DNA of 64,000 nt from the NCBI GenBank assembly GCA_021234155.1, contig JAJEKV010000064.1, positions 5,146,001 to 5,210,000 of the forward strand, written 5' to 3'. Source of the DNA: Isoetes taiwanensis (lineage: Eukaryota > Streptophyta > Lycopodiopsida > Isoetales > Isoetaceae). Made by a program: the position numbers and the translations under genes. Shown one piece after another: positions 10,731-21,409 of this stretch. The first letter of the stretch is position 1. Each line of letters starts with the position of its first letter. The notes under the pieces were generated by a model that had not been told where the DNA came from, did no database searches, and saw only the letters and a program-made list of their open reading frames with translations.

Positions 10731-11290
10731 CTAAGATGCCGAGGTGTTAGAACCCTTAGCTGACTTTTGCGGTTGACAAAGAGCAGGTGGATGTTTGGGT
10801 GGACGGTGCGCACCACGACGATCAATGTCCATGTACTGTCCACGAGCCTCTTCAACTTGCTTTTGCGACCTCTGAATCTCATCCAACCTTTGCCTCTGTT
10901 CATCCAACAGCAGAGGCGTGAGACCAGTGGCTAGTGTAGATGTAGAGGAAGTCACAGGGGGATGAGAGACATCTATTGAAGAAGGAGCAGAGCTAGGAGT
11001 AGGATTTGCAGCAGAGGCAACTGGAGGAGCCTGCTGGTAAGACTTACGAAATTGAGCAAAGAGAGGGGCCTCAAAGAACATGAGAGCCAGCTCTGGGCCA
11101 TTTAATAATCGTAGCTTGAAAGCAAAGAACATGGGCCCACTCTGAACAATAATTGTCTGAGGCAGATCACAATGAATGGGTCGTGCTACACAAATCTTAG
11201 TAATGCCATTGGTTATAGCATGTTGCAAGTGAAATCCAATCTCATTAGCAATAGCAGAAATGAACTCAAAATCTGAAACTCTGGAGGAAA
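10731..11290 (-). pseudogene. Possible LINE ORF1-type fragment (DUF4283-like)
   Basis: On the minus strand, DAPFWIAIEDFPPEFQ (about 11,320-11,270) and, in a second frame, TKICVARPIHCDLPQTIIVQ (about 11,190-11,130) resemble the W-x-x-x-x-x-x-P and ARICVE...LP blocks of DUF4283 proteins. A Pro/Ser/Thr-rich linker and a Gln/Arg-rich helix follow. The two segments are in different frames, so the gene is broken. It could instead be part of an unrelated low-complexity protein. Confidence 0.35.
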
Positions 11291-11322
11291 GTCTTCAATA
11301 GCAATCCAGAATGGGGCATCTG

Positions 11323-12131
11323 GCTTACCTGAAAAAGAGCCAGGAACATACTATCAATTATGCCATTGTGTAACCAACAACAATGAAAAGAATTTCAACT
11401 TAATTTAGACCCGACATAGAATAGCTATCTAGGCCGATCAATCTTGGCCTCCATTCCAAATGCTTCATCTAGCAAAACTTGATGATCCACAATGTCGATG
11501 TGGCAACTGTAGATTCAATACAAATAATGATACTAGTGGTCATTGCAAGGGGCGCCCTTGCAAATCGCATCCTAATGTATGTGTCAAAGACTTCTACTTC
11601 TTAGAAAACTCCAACTCCAGTTTGAACTTAGCCCATAATTTTCTTTAATTCAAACTCTTCTATTATTGAATACTATAAAGACCAATTTTTAACAACGTGC
11701 AAAGCACTATTGATTTCCCTAATAACAATTATCATAGAAACATAAAAATTCTCGTGTCACTGCTCGCAAGATACAACATCCCGATAGATAGGTTTTTCAT
11801 TCATCTCAGCAATTTTCTATAATGATTTAGAGTGGGCTATCCACAAAAAATGAAAACCACAGGGAATATCAGGTTATATCACCTGGACCCCAAAATTATA
11901 ATTTTTATAAAATGTTGGCTAGTGCCGAGAGCTTATCATCGGGATTAAGAAGCCTCCCCCTTTCGGGTTCTCGAGGGAAAACCCTAGCGATAAGCCATTG
12001 GCAAGGGACCTTGGACATACACAAGGCAGCCAAAAATGCTCCCCTGAGAAATCCCATGATGCAAGAAAAAACCGCAATCGCGCATCCTATTGTACCTACA
12101 CATCATTAACACACACGTGCCACATGACAAT
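11323..12131. other. Spacer, nothing recognised
   Basis: Short open frames only, without repeats or domains that I recognise. Confidence 0.5.
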
Positions 12132-12156
12132 TTAAAAATAACTTTCACATGAATAT

Positions 12157-12341
12157 ATGGAAATCAAGGGGGGGATGGTGGGAATCAAGGGTACCATCAA
12201 GAGAGGAGTAAGCACCGATAAGAAGCTGATGAAGAACCCCAATTTTTCCATCGGTTTACTTGCCCAAAAATGCATGCAATGCATGGATGTTGTTCTTGCA
12301 CAAGAATCCCGATCCGATACTTGGATCAATAGCATTCTTTA
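12157..12341 (+). other. Open frame interrupted by the 12.2-kb element
   Basis: A frame beginning MEIKGGMVGIKGTIKRGVST runs into the left junction and stops at the first bases of the element (...SDTWINSIL). If the element and one copy of TCTTTA are removed, the frame stays open for about ten more codons into the right flank (24,539 onward). The insertion therefore probably hit transcribed or mobile-element DNA, but I recognise no product. Confidence 0.3.
12336..12341 (+). repeat. Target-site duplication, left copy (TCTTTA)
   Basis: TCTTTA lies directly outside the left inverted repeat and again at 24,533-24,538 outside the right one. It is short, but the position is exact on both sides. Confidence 0.7.
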
Positions 12342-12365
12342 AGTCGTATTTAATTAAAGTGGGAC
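12342..12365 (+). repeat. Left terminal inverted repeat (24 bp)
   Basis: Identical over 24 bp to the reverse complement of 24,509-24,532; one further A/T pair also matches but is counted in the target duplication. Confidence 0.85.
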
Positions 12366-13257
12366 TCATTCCATTCCCATTTTTTTTCGGAACCCGGTTA
12401 ATTTACATAAAAAGTAGCACCCCGACCCGAAAACTATCCTTAATTCGAATTTTTGAATAAAACTCTGAATCCGAGCTGTGCTGCAGTTTTCCCAGGTTCG
12501 CGAGTCGAGAACAAAAACAATGCAACTGAAACAAAGGAAATTCATTAAAGTTTGAATCCAAAGATGTAGTTGAAAAAGAATTTTTATTAATAAATTGAAC
12601 AGATACAATGTATTTTACATCGGACGCAGAGACCATGGCGGTCTTGTCGCACTACAAGCTACATCATCTTGGTAGGTGGTCCACCTTAGGGGATTAACTT
12701 GTGGCGCTTCTTCATGCCGCCCAGTAAGCCTTGGGGCAACCTCAAGAGTGTGGAATGCCTCACGTGGAGGTGCCTCTCGAGCTACCGGCCCACTCCCACC
12801 CGACTTCTCCACTCGCCTCCCCGCAGCCTTTCATCAATATGCTCCTTCCCCAACCTCCGCGGATGTTATGCAATGCTTGCAATATGCCTTGAGCTTCCTG
12901 GACTTTCTCTTTGTTCTTCGCCACGTTCTTTATTCCCAGGGTGTAGCGAGCAACCTCTGAATTCGCGAGCAACCTTGTCCCAAAGGCCGGGCAAGAGTGT
13001 AGCGTGACCGGGATCTGTGCCAGAACGGTATTTCTTCCGCCTTGAGCGGGATCCGTGCCGCCTGGAGCGGTCTCGTGGATGCCCGAAAGGATGCACGTGG
13101 CCGGTGTCGGATCTGTGCCTGAACCACCTGGAGCAAGGAGAGTATGATTAACAATTACGGTGTCATTAGTCAAAACGTAGAAAAGAACGTTGAAATCAAA
13201 TTACAACGGAGAACATTCATTCCATACAACTGCATCCAATGACGTGGGAAGTAGTGT

Positions 13258-13510
13258 CTTTCTCGACTCGCGAGTCGAGAAAGGCCCATAAAAGTCAAAG
13301 TACAACCATTCTCATTAGAATATGGTTGCATCCAATCACACACGGAAGCATACAAATGCTTTTGTCAACGAGACAACTAGCATGCCTTTCTCGACTCGCG
13401 AAGTCGAAAAGTCCCAGGAAACCCAATGTACAAGCATTATCATAATAGATTGTACAAGCATTTCATCAACACGACAGCATGCCTTTCTCGACTCGTGAGT
13501 CGAGAAAGGC
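13258..13510. repeat. Palindrome cluster 1 (three copies)
   Basis: Copies at 13,258-13,283 (perfect 26-bp palindrome around TCTCGACTCGCGAGTCGAGA), 13,385-13,411 (degenerate) and 13,481-13,510 (30 bp, one central mismatch). The unique sequences between copies differ. The cluster lies between coding-like segments of the minus-strand gene. Confidence 0.9.
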
Positions 13511-14489
13511 ATCGAAAACTCAATATACAAGTATATTCATTACAAAATGGTCAATACATGTGTTCACGCTCGATTACAATATTCACACAATTTGACTATC
13601 CGAAGCGGGGGTCACTCTTCTTGTTCACCAAAGTATTTGTCGTCCATAGCTTTCATGATCGGGCTTGCTCTCCTGGATCGGGTTCCGTGAGGCTCGGATA
13701 GTTCGTAAGCACATCGGCGACAAGAATGGCAAAGAGGGATTCCGCCAAGACAGACAGTAGTCCGAAGGACAACCACCTATCTGCTCTCATATTCTTCGTG
13801 TCGATATGGCTTAGCAATGATTGTATTTTATGCGTTATGATAGCACTTGTAGGCGGAGTCGCCTATGATCAGCGTGTTGTGTTTGCCATAGTCCCGAATT
13901 GCTCATAAACACCGGCCCAAATTTTCACCATTATAGGCTTCCCCTTTGTGATGGCTGGATCGAGGTCCTTCACATGCTCGACCCTTTCGCTTCCCCAAAC
14001 GAACTTGAACTTCAAAACTGAAATGCCGAGAACACCAAGAACATTGACAATATTTTTCTTTGCCATACAAGACCATATGCCCACTTCAATCCGTGCGTGC
14101 ACCGGCCAATAATTTCCTTAGCTCGGGCCCTCGGATACACTATTTTATGCTCTGCTTTCACCGGGATCTCATGAGGTGTTAATCTCGGGACGCGTCTTTG
14201 TCGTGGTATACCGCAGCTAATACTCCATTGACGCCAAATATTACAAGCTTGGTGGGACCACCGGATCCCGCTTGGAGTTTGGCTCACCCATATTTCCGGT
14301 TCATCGGGATCCAAATGCGGGATCATTAACTTTTCGTGTTCTTTTTTCTCGGGCCGCGGAGCGAGTGTCTTGCTCGATTTTCATTCTCATTCTCCTCGCG
14401 ACGTGAACCGTTGGAATCCATTGACAATGATCCCACTCGTTGAGCTCGAATTCCCCGAAATGATGACATCCGGCCGAAAAGGAACGAAG

Positions 14490-14568
14490 TTTTCTCGACT
14501 CGCGAGTCGAGAATGACAAGAAAAAGGTATTGAAAGGAACGAGTTTTCTCGACTCGCGAGTCGAGAAA
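14490..14568. repeat. Palindrome cluster 2 (two copies)
   Basis: Two copies, 14,490-14,513 and 14,545-14,568, sit in the intron directly after the donor at 14,593. They are separated by about 30 bp, and GGAACGA(A)GTTTTCTCG repeats before each. Confidence 0.9.
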
Positions 14569-14593
14569 CACCGCTAGAGCAAAGTAAACTCAC

Positions 14594-15252
14594 CTCAATC
14601 TCGTGTTTTCAATAATGTTTTCGCAAAGATTCTGGTCCAATCCTTCGACATCCTCGCCTCCGTCGTTTTTGTCTCCCTCGCCCTCGCCGCCTTTATCGCT
14701 TCCATTTGTCTTCCTCCCCTTGAAATGCTCATGAAGCAGATCCAAGTATGACCGAATGGTTTCAACCATGTCCTTATTTCCAACCACGGATATAGGTTTC
14801 ATTCCAAACAAAGATAGCCCCCCTCGAGAGAACAAAGCATTCATGTACCACTCGCGATACAATTTGATCTTCCTCACCAAGCCGGTTATGAAGTACTTGA
14901 TAACTCTTGGCCGGATAGGAATTCTATGTATAGGACCCGGTCGCACCATCCTTGCTGACCTTGTCCATCGATGGAACATCCTCCATAAACCTGCCCCCTT
15001 CCGTGGTTCCATCCGCTCTTGAGAGATCATGAACTTGTCGAGATAATGATGCTCGCTAGACCACCACTTATCCGTGTCGACCACCGATCTTGAAATCAAA
15101 ACCAAAACTATGTTGGCAAAGCTTGGTGCCTTCGGCAAGCCAAGTCCGCACTCATGATCAAGTTCGTATATGGAGTGCATGATCTTGTTGGTGAAGTTAA
15201 TATCACCGCCCATTGGGAGACAAAGAGCTTGTTTGATTGCCCCAAGATGCAA
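14594..15252 (-). CDS. Longest open exon of the accessory gene
   Basis: A 220-residue frame without stops. It contains GGDINFTNKIMHSIYELDHE, then ISRSVVDTDKWWSSEHHYLD, then RPGPIHRIPIRPRVIKYFIT and a basic, hydrophobic middle. The end is a Gly/Glu/Asp-rich linker and LCENIIENTRL. A good donor (GAG|GTGAGT) sits at 14,588-14,593, and a palindrome-rich intron follows. The text does not resemble a family I can name. Length and composition make chance unlikely. Confidence 0.5.
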
Positions 15253-16271
15253 AAGACAAGGAAACCGAAAGTATCCAGTCGGTCATGTCCGTTTCACGCC
15301 TTGTACCAATGCTCTATGTCAGCTTTGTCATAAAAAGGGTGGGGTCTTCGATCATATTGATGGCAAATAGTGCCACGGGTCCAGTGCGGCCTGCACCACC
15401 AAATCCCTTGTGTCCCAAAGTAACCAGAAATGGGGGAGCTATCGTCATTTTAAATGGGACCACCCCGAATCCAAGCTTCCTTTTCGTAATTGCCATAGCA
15501 CGCTCGTGGAAAGGAAGGGTTTTGACGCTACGCTTCAGCTTGGTGTTGATGTAGGGTTGACATAGACGGTTCAATTCCTTCATGTCTTCCTCATCAAGGG
15601 CAGCCTTTTCCTTGTAATAATCAAAATCATGGTATTCATTAGATGCAACGCTGCGTAACTCCGTGATGCCTTCTTCTCTAACGACGCCGCCGCTTTAGGA
15701 CCGTGGCATAATCCTTTAAGGCCCCCCACAATTTAGAACTCCCAGTCTTCCTCGCCAGGATTGTTCCCTCCAAGATTTTGCCTTGTAGGTCAAGCGCTTT
15801 TTGTCCGTGAGGCCCTCAGATCCTCTTCATGAACCGCTTGTCAAACAACTTGGGGTCGGGCCCCGCTTGGAAATTCTCCATTGCCGTCCTTCACCTTTGC
15901 CTCTTGTCCATTGAGCCCATATGTCAGTCCATTTCTCCCGTAACCGCCTCGGTAAGAATGAGGTCGTGTTGGTCCGAGAGAGACTCCCCGCCTTTCCTTG
16001 GTGTTCTCTTCTTCTTCTCCTCTTTCTTCCTCTCCCTCGCCATCTTCCTGTCCCTCCAGCAGAACATATCTGCATAGTTTCTCAAAGGTCTTCCACTTAT
16101 CCGAGGGAGCCCTGTTTCCTTTAGGACGCTGAGGACAACCCAATGCTTTCCACTGTTGCCTAGCGTGTATGATCCGTCGTCGATAAGGGCTGCATTCGCA
16201 TAATGTACCAATGTCAGAGCATGAAAGTATCTACAAACACCCAGGAATAAACAGTAAAATGTAGCCCCGGG

Positions 16272-16655
16272 TTTTCTCGACTCGCGAGTCGAGAAAGTCC
16301 CTTGAATGTCTAATTTTCTTTTACTTCTCTGGGTTTTCTCGACTCGAGAGTCGAGAAAGCTCTGCATCCTTTGATTTTCTGCATTACCCTGCCTTTCTCG
16401 ACTCGCGAGTCGAGAAACCCCAGTGATAATCGGCAAATGTTAGGATGGCAGGGCTTTCGACTCGCGAGTCGAGAAAGTCCCATTCAATGTCTAATTTTCT
16501 TTTTATCAAGTTAAGGGTTTTCTCGACTCGCGAAGTCGAAAGCTCCACATCCTTTGATTTTCTGTGTTACTCCGGGCTTTCTCGCGAAATCGAGAAACCC
16601 CATATAATCGGCAAATGTTAGGATGGCGAGGGCTTTTCGACTCGCGAAATCGAGA
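16272..16655. repeat. Palindrome cluster 3 (seven copies, higher-order array)
   Basis: Copies at about 16,273-16,296, 16,335-16,358, 16,394-16,417, 16,454-16,477, 16,518-16,541, 16,577-16,597 and 16,634-16,656, about 60 bp apart. The spacers recur in threes: GTCCC..TTGAATGTCTAATTTTCTTTT, GCTC..CATCCTTTGATTTTCTG and CCCC..ATAATCGGCAAATGTTAGG. The block is therefore a roughly 180-bp unit repeated about 2.3 times, each unit carrying three palindromes. Confidence 0.9.
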
Positions 16656-17257
16656 ATGGAAAGATCTCGAGAGTTATTTACCTTCGTAGGCGGCACTCAC
16701 GCTATTGTGTTCTCGGGCAAAGGGCTAATCTTTGGCCAGCGGGCCGGCGTCTCCGTAGAAAGAACTCGCGCACTCTCGCTTTTGGCATATCTATCCTTGA
16801 TCCTTTTGCGGCACCTCCTTTCTCCTCGTCTGCGCAATACTTGAGCGCCCTAATCGAATCTTCGACCGCCTACAACCCGTAACCGACGCTTTTTCTTCTT
16901 CAGATCTTCTCGGACTTCCAAATTTGAACAACTCACTGCCGACTGCTAAAAGGTATGACATCCGCGAGGCATTGATCTGCAGGATGTCGCACCATCATCG
17001 TTCGTAATCTCCGGCATGTGTCTTTGGATTAAATTCCCCGGGGTGAACAAGACGGCATCTCCGCGTGCAAACCTTCAGTAGCCTAATGTCCAAAGCAGCC
17101 TTGTGTGATATTCCCAACGGATAATAATCGAGCTAGACGCTCCATTTTCTCGTGCCCCTCTCACGAGAAATCCTGATCCGATCATCCGGATCGAGGTTTG
17201 GGGAGTCGACCATATCTTCGCCTCCTTCGCCATCCGACTCCTCCCGCAGTGGTGTCA

Positions 17258-17823
17258 TCATCCCCATCTTTGTTTTTGGTGGACTTTTTGTGTATGAACC
17301 ACAACATTCCCCATCGCAGAGTGTTGTAGAGTCTTCAAAGACAATGAGAAGTGAAGCTCCCCCGTATTGAACAGTTTTCCCCGACTCGAAATCTCCATAC
17401 CAAGCTCCCCGGATGTTAGGGTTCCGGCCTCCTTCATCCCTTCCGCATCCTTCCACCCAAGGTTCTGACAATTTAAAGGCGCCGGCCTTTTTTCGGTGCC
17501 CTTAGCCTTGCTCATGGAAGAGTGAGAATAATTTGAAACTGCTAATTTTTTGGTGCGATAGAACTTACTCTTCTGGCAGTCCTCGACATGTAGTGTTAAA
17601 TGCTTCGAATCTGGCGCAGAGACGGAGAGCACAACACCGATTTTTCTTGTACTTGTCTCCGAGCTCTTCTTGTCCCTTTGGTGTAGAAACAGATCTTTCT
17701 CCTTCCCACTTGTCGATACCTCGACATACCACCAAGAATCTGCCGCTGTTTCAAGAAGCTCTGTCTCCAGTCCCTCGATGACGAAGAATGGAGTTCGGCC
17801 AGTGATCACCAGTGAGTCCGAGG
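17258..17823 (-). CDS. Open exon of the accessory gene with a clear acceptor
   Basis: The acceptor TTCTTCTTGCAG precedes AFTSDSLVITGRTPFFVIEG, and the frame stays open for about 185 codons (SWWYVEVSTSGKEKDLFLHQ, then a basic Ser/Lys-rich region). I recognise no domain. A similar acidic/Lys-rich segment with donor GTGAGC lies just upstream on the minus strand (17,892-18,005), so the two were probably joined by removing a 68-bp intron. Confidence 0.45.
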
Positions 17824-18009
17824 TGAATGCTGCAAGAAGAACGGATGGATCAGTTAAGGTATTCCGACAAAAGAAAAACCTCAGAGCTCACCTGGGGTGT
17901 TTGTCTTCTTCTTCTTCTTTGCCGGTGGCGAAGCATCCCCTCCCTACCGCTTCTTGGACGGAGTCATTTCTATATGCCCTCTCATCCTCTTCGGACGACT
18001 CTGTAAATT

Positions 18010-18870
18010 AAGTTTCCTCCGCGTTGTGAGTTTTAGGACTGCATGTAAAAAAGATCGGGCGTGTTCTTTAATTTGAAGTTAAGGACATGCAATCATTTAT
18101 GAAAAAAGCGGGCTAAAAAGTACAAAGACGGCCCGGCTTTTAGCCCGCCCAAACACTATTTCAAATTGAATCACATCAAGGGACTAAGTGAGTGGAGCGT
18201 GAGTTTATCTTCCTCGCGCATTGGGGAACTTCGAGGTCGGAGGGATCATCGACCGTGAGCGACTTCCGAATGGCGCCGCGACGCGAAGTCCGCTAACGGC
18301 GCCTTTGCATATGTGTGTTTTTTCCCGACCGCGGCCCTATTGCAAAGCAGTTGAATTGATCGATGAGCACGGAGCTAAGGTAGGAAGCGGAGAGGAGCTG
18401 CCGGACACCGAACTCTACATCACTGCGGCGCCATGGAAAGGGGATACGGAGAATCGCAGTTGATACGAAAGTAATAGATGCGAATACACTCTTGAAGAGA
18501 CCGACGTAAGAAGCAAAGACTCGGGTGAGGCTGCGGGATCCGTGATACGCTGGCCCAAGGAATTACCGCGTGAAGAGGTGAGTTTCGAGATGCCTATGTT
18601 ATTTCTCTTGTAGAACATGCCGTATGTGTTTAAATAATGGAACTGCCGATAAGCTCGACGATTTCAAGTTCGTGTTTCCTTGTCCAAAGATTTCTCCGGC
18701 GAGATGATTTACTCTCTAGGTTGAGAGATGCTCTCGGCAAAACATTGGATCGAGGGGTAAAGAACAGCCCGTTTTAGGTCTGCTTTTCCATGGACCTGCT
18801 TACTTGGAATGTTGTACATAGATCGGAGGCTAGGACTAAGGCCCGGGAGATGCGGTTCAAATGCATCCTC
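18010..18870. other. Gene-poor part of the 12.2-kb element
   Basis: Only short frames, for example + strand 18,221-18,463 (MGNFEVGGIIDRERLPNGAA...), without recognisable domains. It probably belongs to a long intron of the minus-strand gene. Confidence 0.4.
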
Positions 18871-18874
18871 TTGT

Positions 18875-19930
18875 AGTTAGTCGGAGGGGCCTCCATCTGT
18901 CCGAACCACTCCTCTTCGCAATATTCGAGGAAGATGGTTCAAGGAGAGTGGCTCGAGGCAGGCTAGAGGCACTTGGGACTAAAAAAAAGGAGAATAGAAA
19001 GTCAAGATTTTGTAGAGAAATGCAAGCCTTGGCTTCCTCTGTGGTTTCCACGTGGTTAGTTGTAGAGGCCTCCACCGGTCCCAGAGCCCCTCCCTTCGCA
19101 CTATTCGGCCTAAGATGGTTCGAAGGAGAGTGACTCGACCGGGTCGAGGCCACCGCTACTGCATAACACAATGTGAGAATTGGTCGGCTAAGGGATTCTC
19201 AACTTGCGAAGTCGAGAATGCTTGGCTTCCTGTTACATTCTCGACTCGCCAAAGTCGAAATGCCTTGGCCATCCGAACTCCCAAGCAGTACACATGGAGT
19301 GCCTTGGGTAAGGCATTCCCCACTCGTCAGCCGAGAATGCATACTGACAAGCTCACGGAATGCATGCATTCGACCACACACAAGAATTGGGTTGCTAAGA
19401 GTTGGCCTCGGCAGACAAAAACACTTCCCTCTCGCAATGTCCGGGGAAGATAGAAGGAGAGTGTTTAAGACCTGCCTGCAGGCCAGCTCTAGAGTGCACT
19501 TGAGTCCTGCGTTTTTCTCGACTCACGGTCGAAAAGCAGCCAAAGAACTCAGGGTTAGTCGCCGAGGCCTCCACCCAATCGTGAGCCCATCCCCTTCGCA
19601 ATATTCGCCAAGATGGTTCGGGGAGACGGTCTTTGATTGGGTAGAGGCCACTGCGACCACAATAAGGAGAATTGGGTTGCTAAGAGTTGGCCCGCACGAT
19701 CAAAACCACTTCCCTTCGCAATGTCCGAGGAAGATAGAAGGAGAGTGGTTGAGACCGTCTGCAGCCAGCTCGAAAACACTAGGAGCCTCGCGTTTTCGAC
19801 TCACGAAGTCGAAAAGCGCCAACACTCAGATGGTTAGTCGCCAGGCCTCCACCCGGTCGGGCCCTCTTCGCAATATTCGGCGAGCATGGTTCAAGGAGAG
19901 TGGCTCAGACCGGTTGGAGGCACCGCGCGA
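18875..19930 (+). repeat. Interspersed minisatellite with two unit types
   Basis: A core of about 50 bp (CTTCGCAATATTCG...AAGATGGTTC...GGAGAGTGGCTC) occurs at about 18,909, 19,088, 19,590 and 19,862. A sister type (CTCGCAATGTCCG...GAAGATAGAAGGAGAGTG) occurs at about 19,424 and 19,707. GAGGCCTCCACC precedes most units and GAGGCCAC or GAGGCAC follows. The order A-A-B-A-B-A suggests expansion in blocks. No coding role seen. Confidence 0.75.
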
Positions 19931-20205
19931 CGGTACAAAGAGCCATTGGCAGAGTACATTCTCGACTCACGCAGTCCAGAAGGCCGCAGCAGGTTCTAAA
20001 GAATGTGAAGACATTGGGTAGTCGGCAATCTCGGAATCACGAAGTCGAGAATCCCTCAACCAACAAATTAGCGTAGTGTACACTCCCTCTTCTCGCCTCG
20101 CTGAAAGTCGAGAAGTTCTCGACTTCGCCAGCCGGAGAAGAAGGCCTGTACTTCCTTGACTGTTGGCAAGCTGAAGTATTCTCAACTCGCCACTCCCTTC
20201 TGCAT
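19195..20205. repeat. Palindrome cluster 4 (about ten degenerate copies)
   Basis: Degenerate forms (CATTCTCGACTCGCCAAAGTCG, TTTTCGACTCACGAAGTCGAAAA and others) at about 19,197, 19,237, 19,315, 19,514, 19,793, 19,960, 20,034, 20,090, 20,115 and 20,178. Most keep the two arms but have a mutated centre, and they look older than clusters 1-3. Confidence 0.75.
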
Positions 20206-21149
20206 GTCTCCTGAAGTGGATTTGCTGTGAGTTAGAAATGGAGATTCTGTGAAGCAATTCCTATTCTGAATTTTGCCGGAGAAAGACATTCCTAGTTATT
20301 TTCTCATTTAATGCTCGCAATATCTTACTTCCTAACACCGGGTCTCGATGATTTCTCTCGGTTGCTTGCTACTATAACCACTATTCTCACTTGTGCATGT
20401 ACAATGTATTCAATTCAACCACAAGCAAGAAAAAAGATAACAAAAAATGTAAAACAATACAAAGATTATTAAGATTAATGAGAAAAACAGAGAAAAGTGG
20501 AGAACAAGATGAGAAAAAGTGGAGAACAAGATGTAAAAATGAGATTAAAAAAGGGTATGATATTACAAAAACATACCTGGAAGATTTGCTGGATGAGGAG
20601 GAGGCTTCCGACTTCGATTCCATGTGGGTATAGTCGTTGACAAAGCGTGAATAAGGATTTGCCTGTCAGAAATTGTATCGGGGATTAATAAGAGCCTCTA
20701 ACAAATGTAATATAAGAAAAATGCACTAAAAGACTTACGTAAAACTAAAAAGCAAAGACAAAAAGGGCCTCACTTTCTTCTCAGCGGTAACGCCTCGCCA
20801 ACAATGAACTCGCTACAGAACTTCGGCGCCTGAAGCGCCCCCGGACAACACCAAGCCGCCATAAGATGGCGCCGAATCGCTTCGGTTTGATCGATCGCCT
20901 GATTGGTAAAGCCCCTAAGGAAACAGTGGAGCTCAAGAGTGATCGAGAAAAACAGGGAGGAAGAATGGTCGGGAGAGGAAGAGGGTGCGCTTACTCAGGC
21001 TGCACCCTCAACCTCGTAAAAGTGCAATAATATACTGCCACACGGTGGGCCATGCCCTCCATGACGGGGCGGTCGCGGGATTACCGACGCGGGTTTCATC
21101 CTTCAAAGCCTCCAAGAGGCTTACGCGGCCATGCCAAGATATGAAAGGG

Positions 21150-21400
21150 TTGGTTATATGTTTATATATGTTGTCTTATGTATTTAATAAGGTTTCAATG
21201 GTTGAATAGTATCAATGGTATATATGGTTACAATGTTCACATATGGTTTAGAATGAGTGTGGTTGTATGCTTTAATATGGTTATATGATTTTAGTTAATA
21301 TGGTTGTATGATTTAATATGGTTATATTTAATATGTTTGTATGGTTTTATATGGTTCATATGGTCATATTTGTGGTGTTTGGGGCTATATGGTTTTAATG
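21150..21400. repeat. Degenerate TATGGTT-rich tract
   Basis: Many copies of variants of AATATGGTTGTATG and TATATGGTT over about 250 bp. It sits between the starts of the two divergent genes of the 12.2-kb element, where a promoter region would be expected. Confidence 0.7.
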
Positions 21401-21409
21401 TGAGCTTTT

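Larger units (their letters stand above)
12700..21155 (-). pseudogene. Long multi-exon accessory gene of the 12.2-kb element, function unknown
   Basis: Coding-like segments on the minus strand lie between usable splice sites, in order: about 21,140-20,990 (ALKDETRVGNPATAP and, in a second frame, MAHRVAVYYCTF, donor GTAAGC); about 20,905-20,775 (NQAIDQTEAIRRHLMAAWCC, donor GTGAGG); 20,662-20,577 (NPYSRFVNDYTHMESKSEAS, donor GTATGT); about 18,005-17,892 (acidic and Lys-rich, donor GTGAGC); 17,823-17,258; about 16,143-15,840; 15,583-14,594; about 14,470-14,012; and about 13,173-12,760. I recognise no family. Several segments need a frame change within them, so the gene is broken. The last parts are charged and Glu/Lys-rich. 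It runs opposite to the transposase gene, with starts facing each other around 21.2-21.4 kb, as if sharing a central promoter region. Exon limits are approximate. Confidence 0.45.

Noticed and set aside
13258-16655. CRISPR-like array, because of regularly spaced palindromic repeats
   Set aside because: Eukaryotic context, spacers that are themselves repeated, and irregular spacing outside one cluster.
20387-20633. 80-codon Lys-rich + strand protein
   Set aside because: Composition reflects an A-rich tract, and part of it is antisense to a better-supported minus-strand exon with a splice donor.
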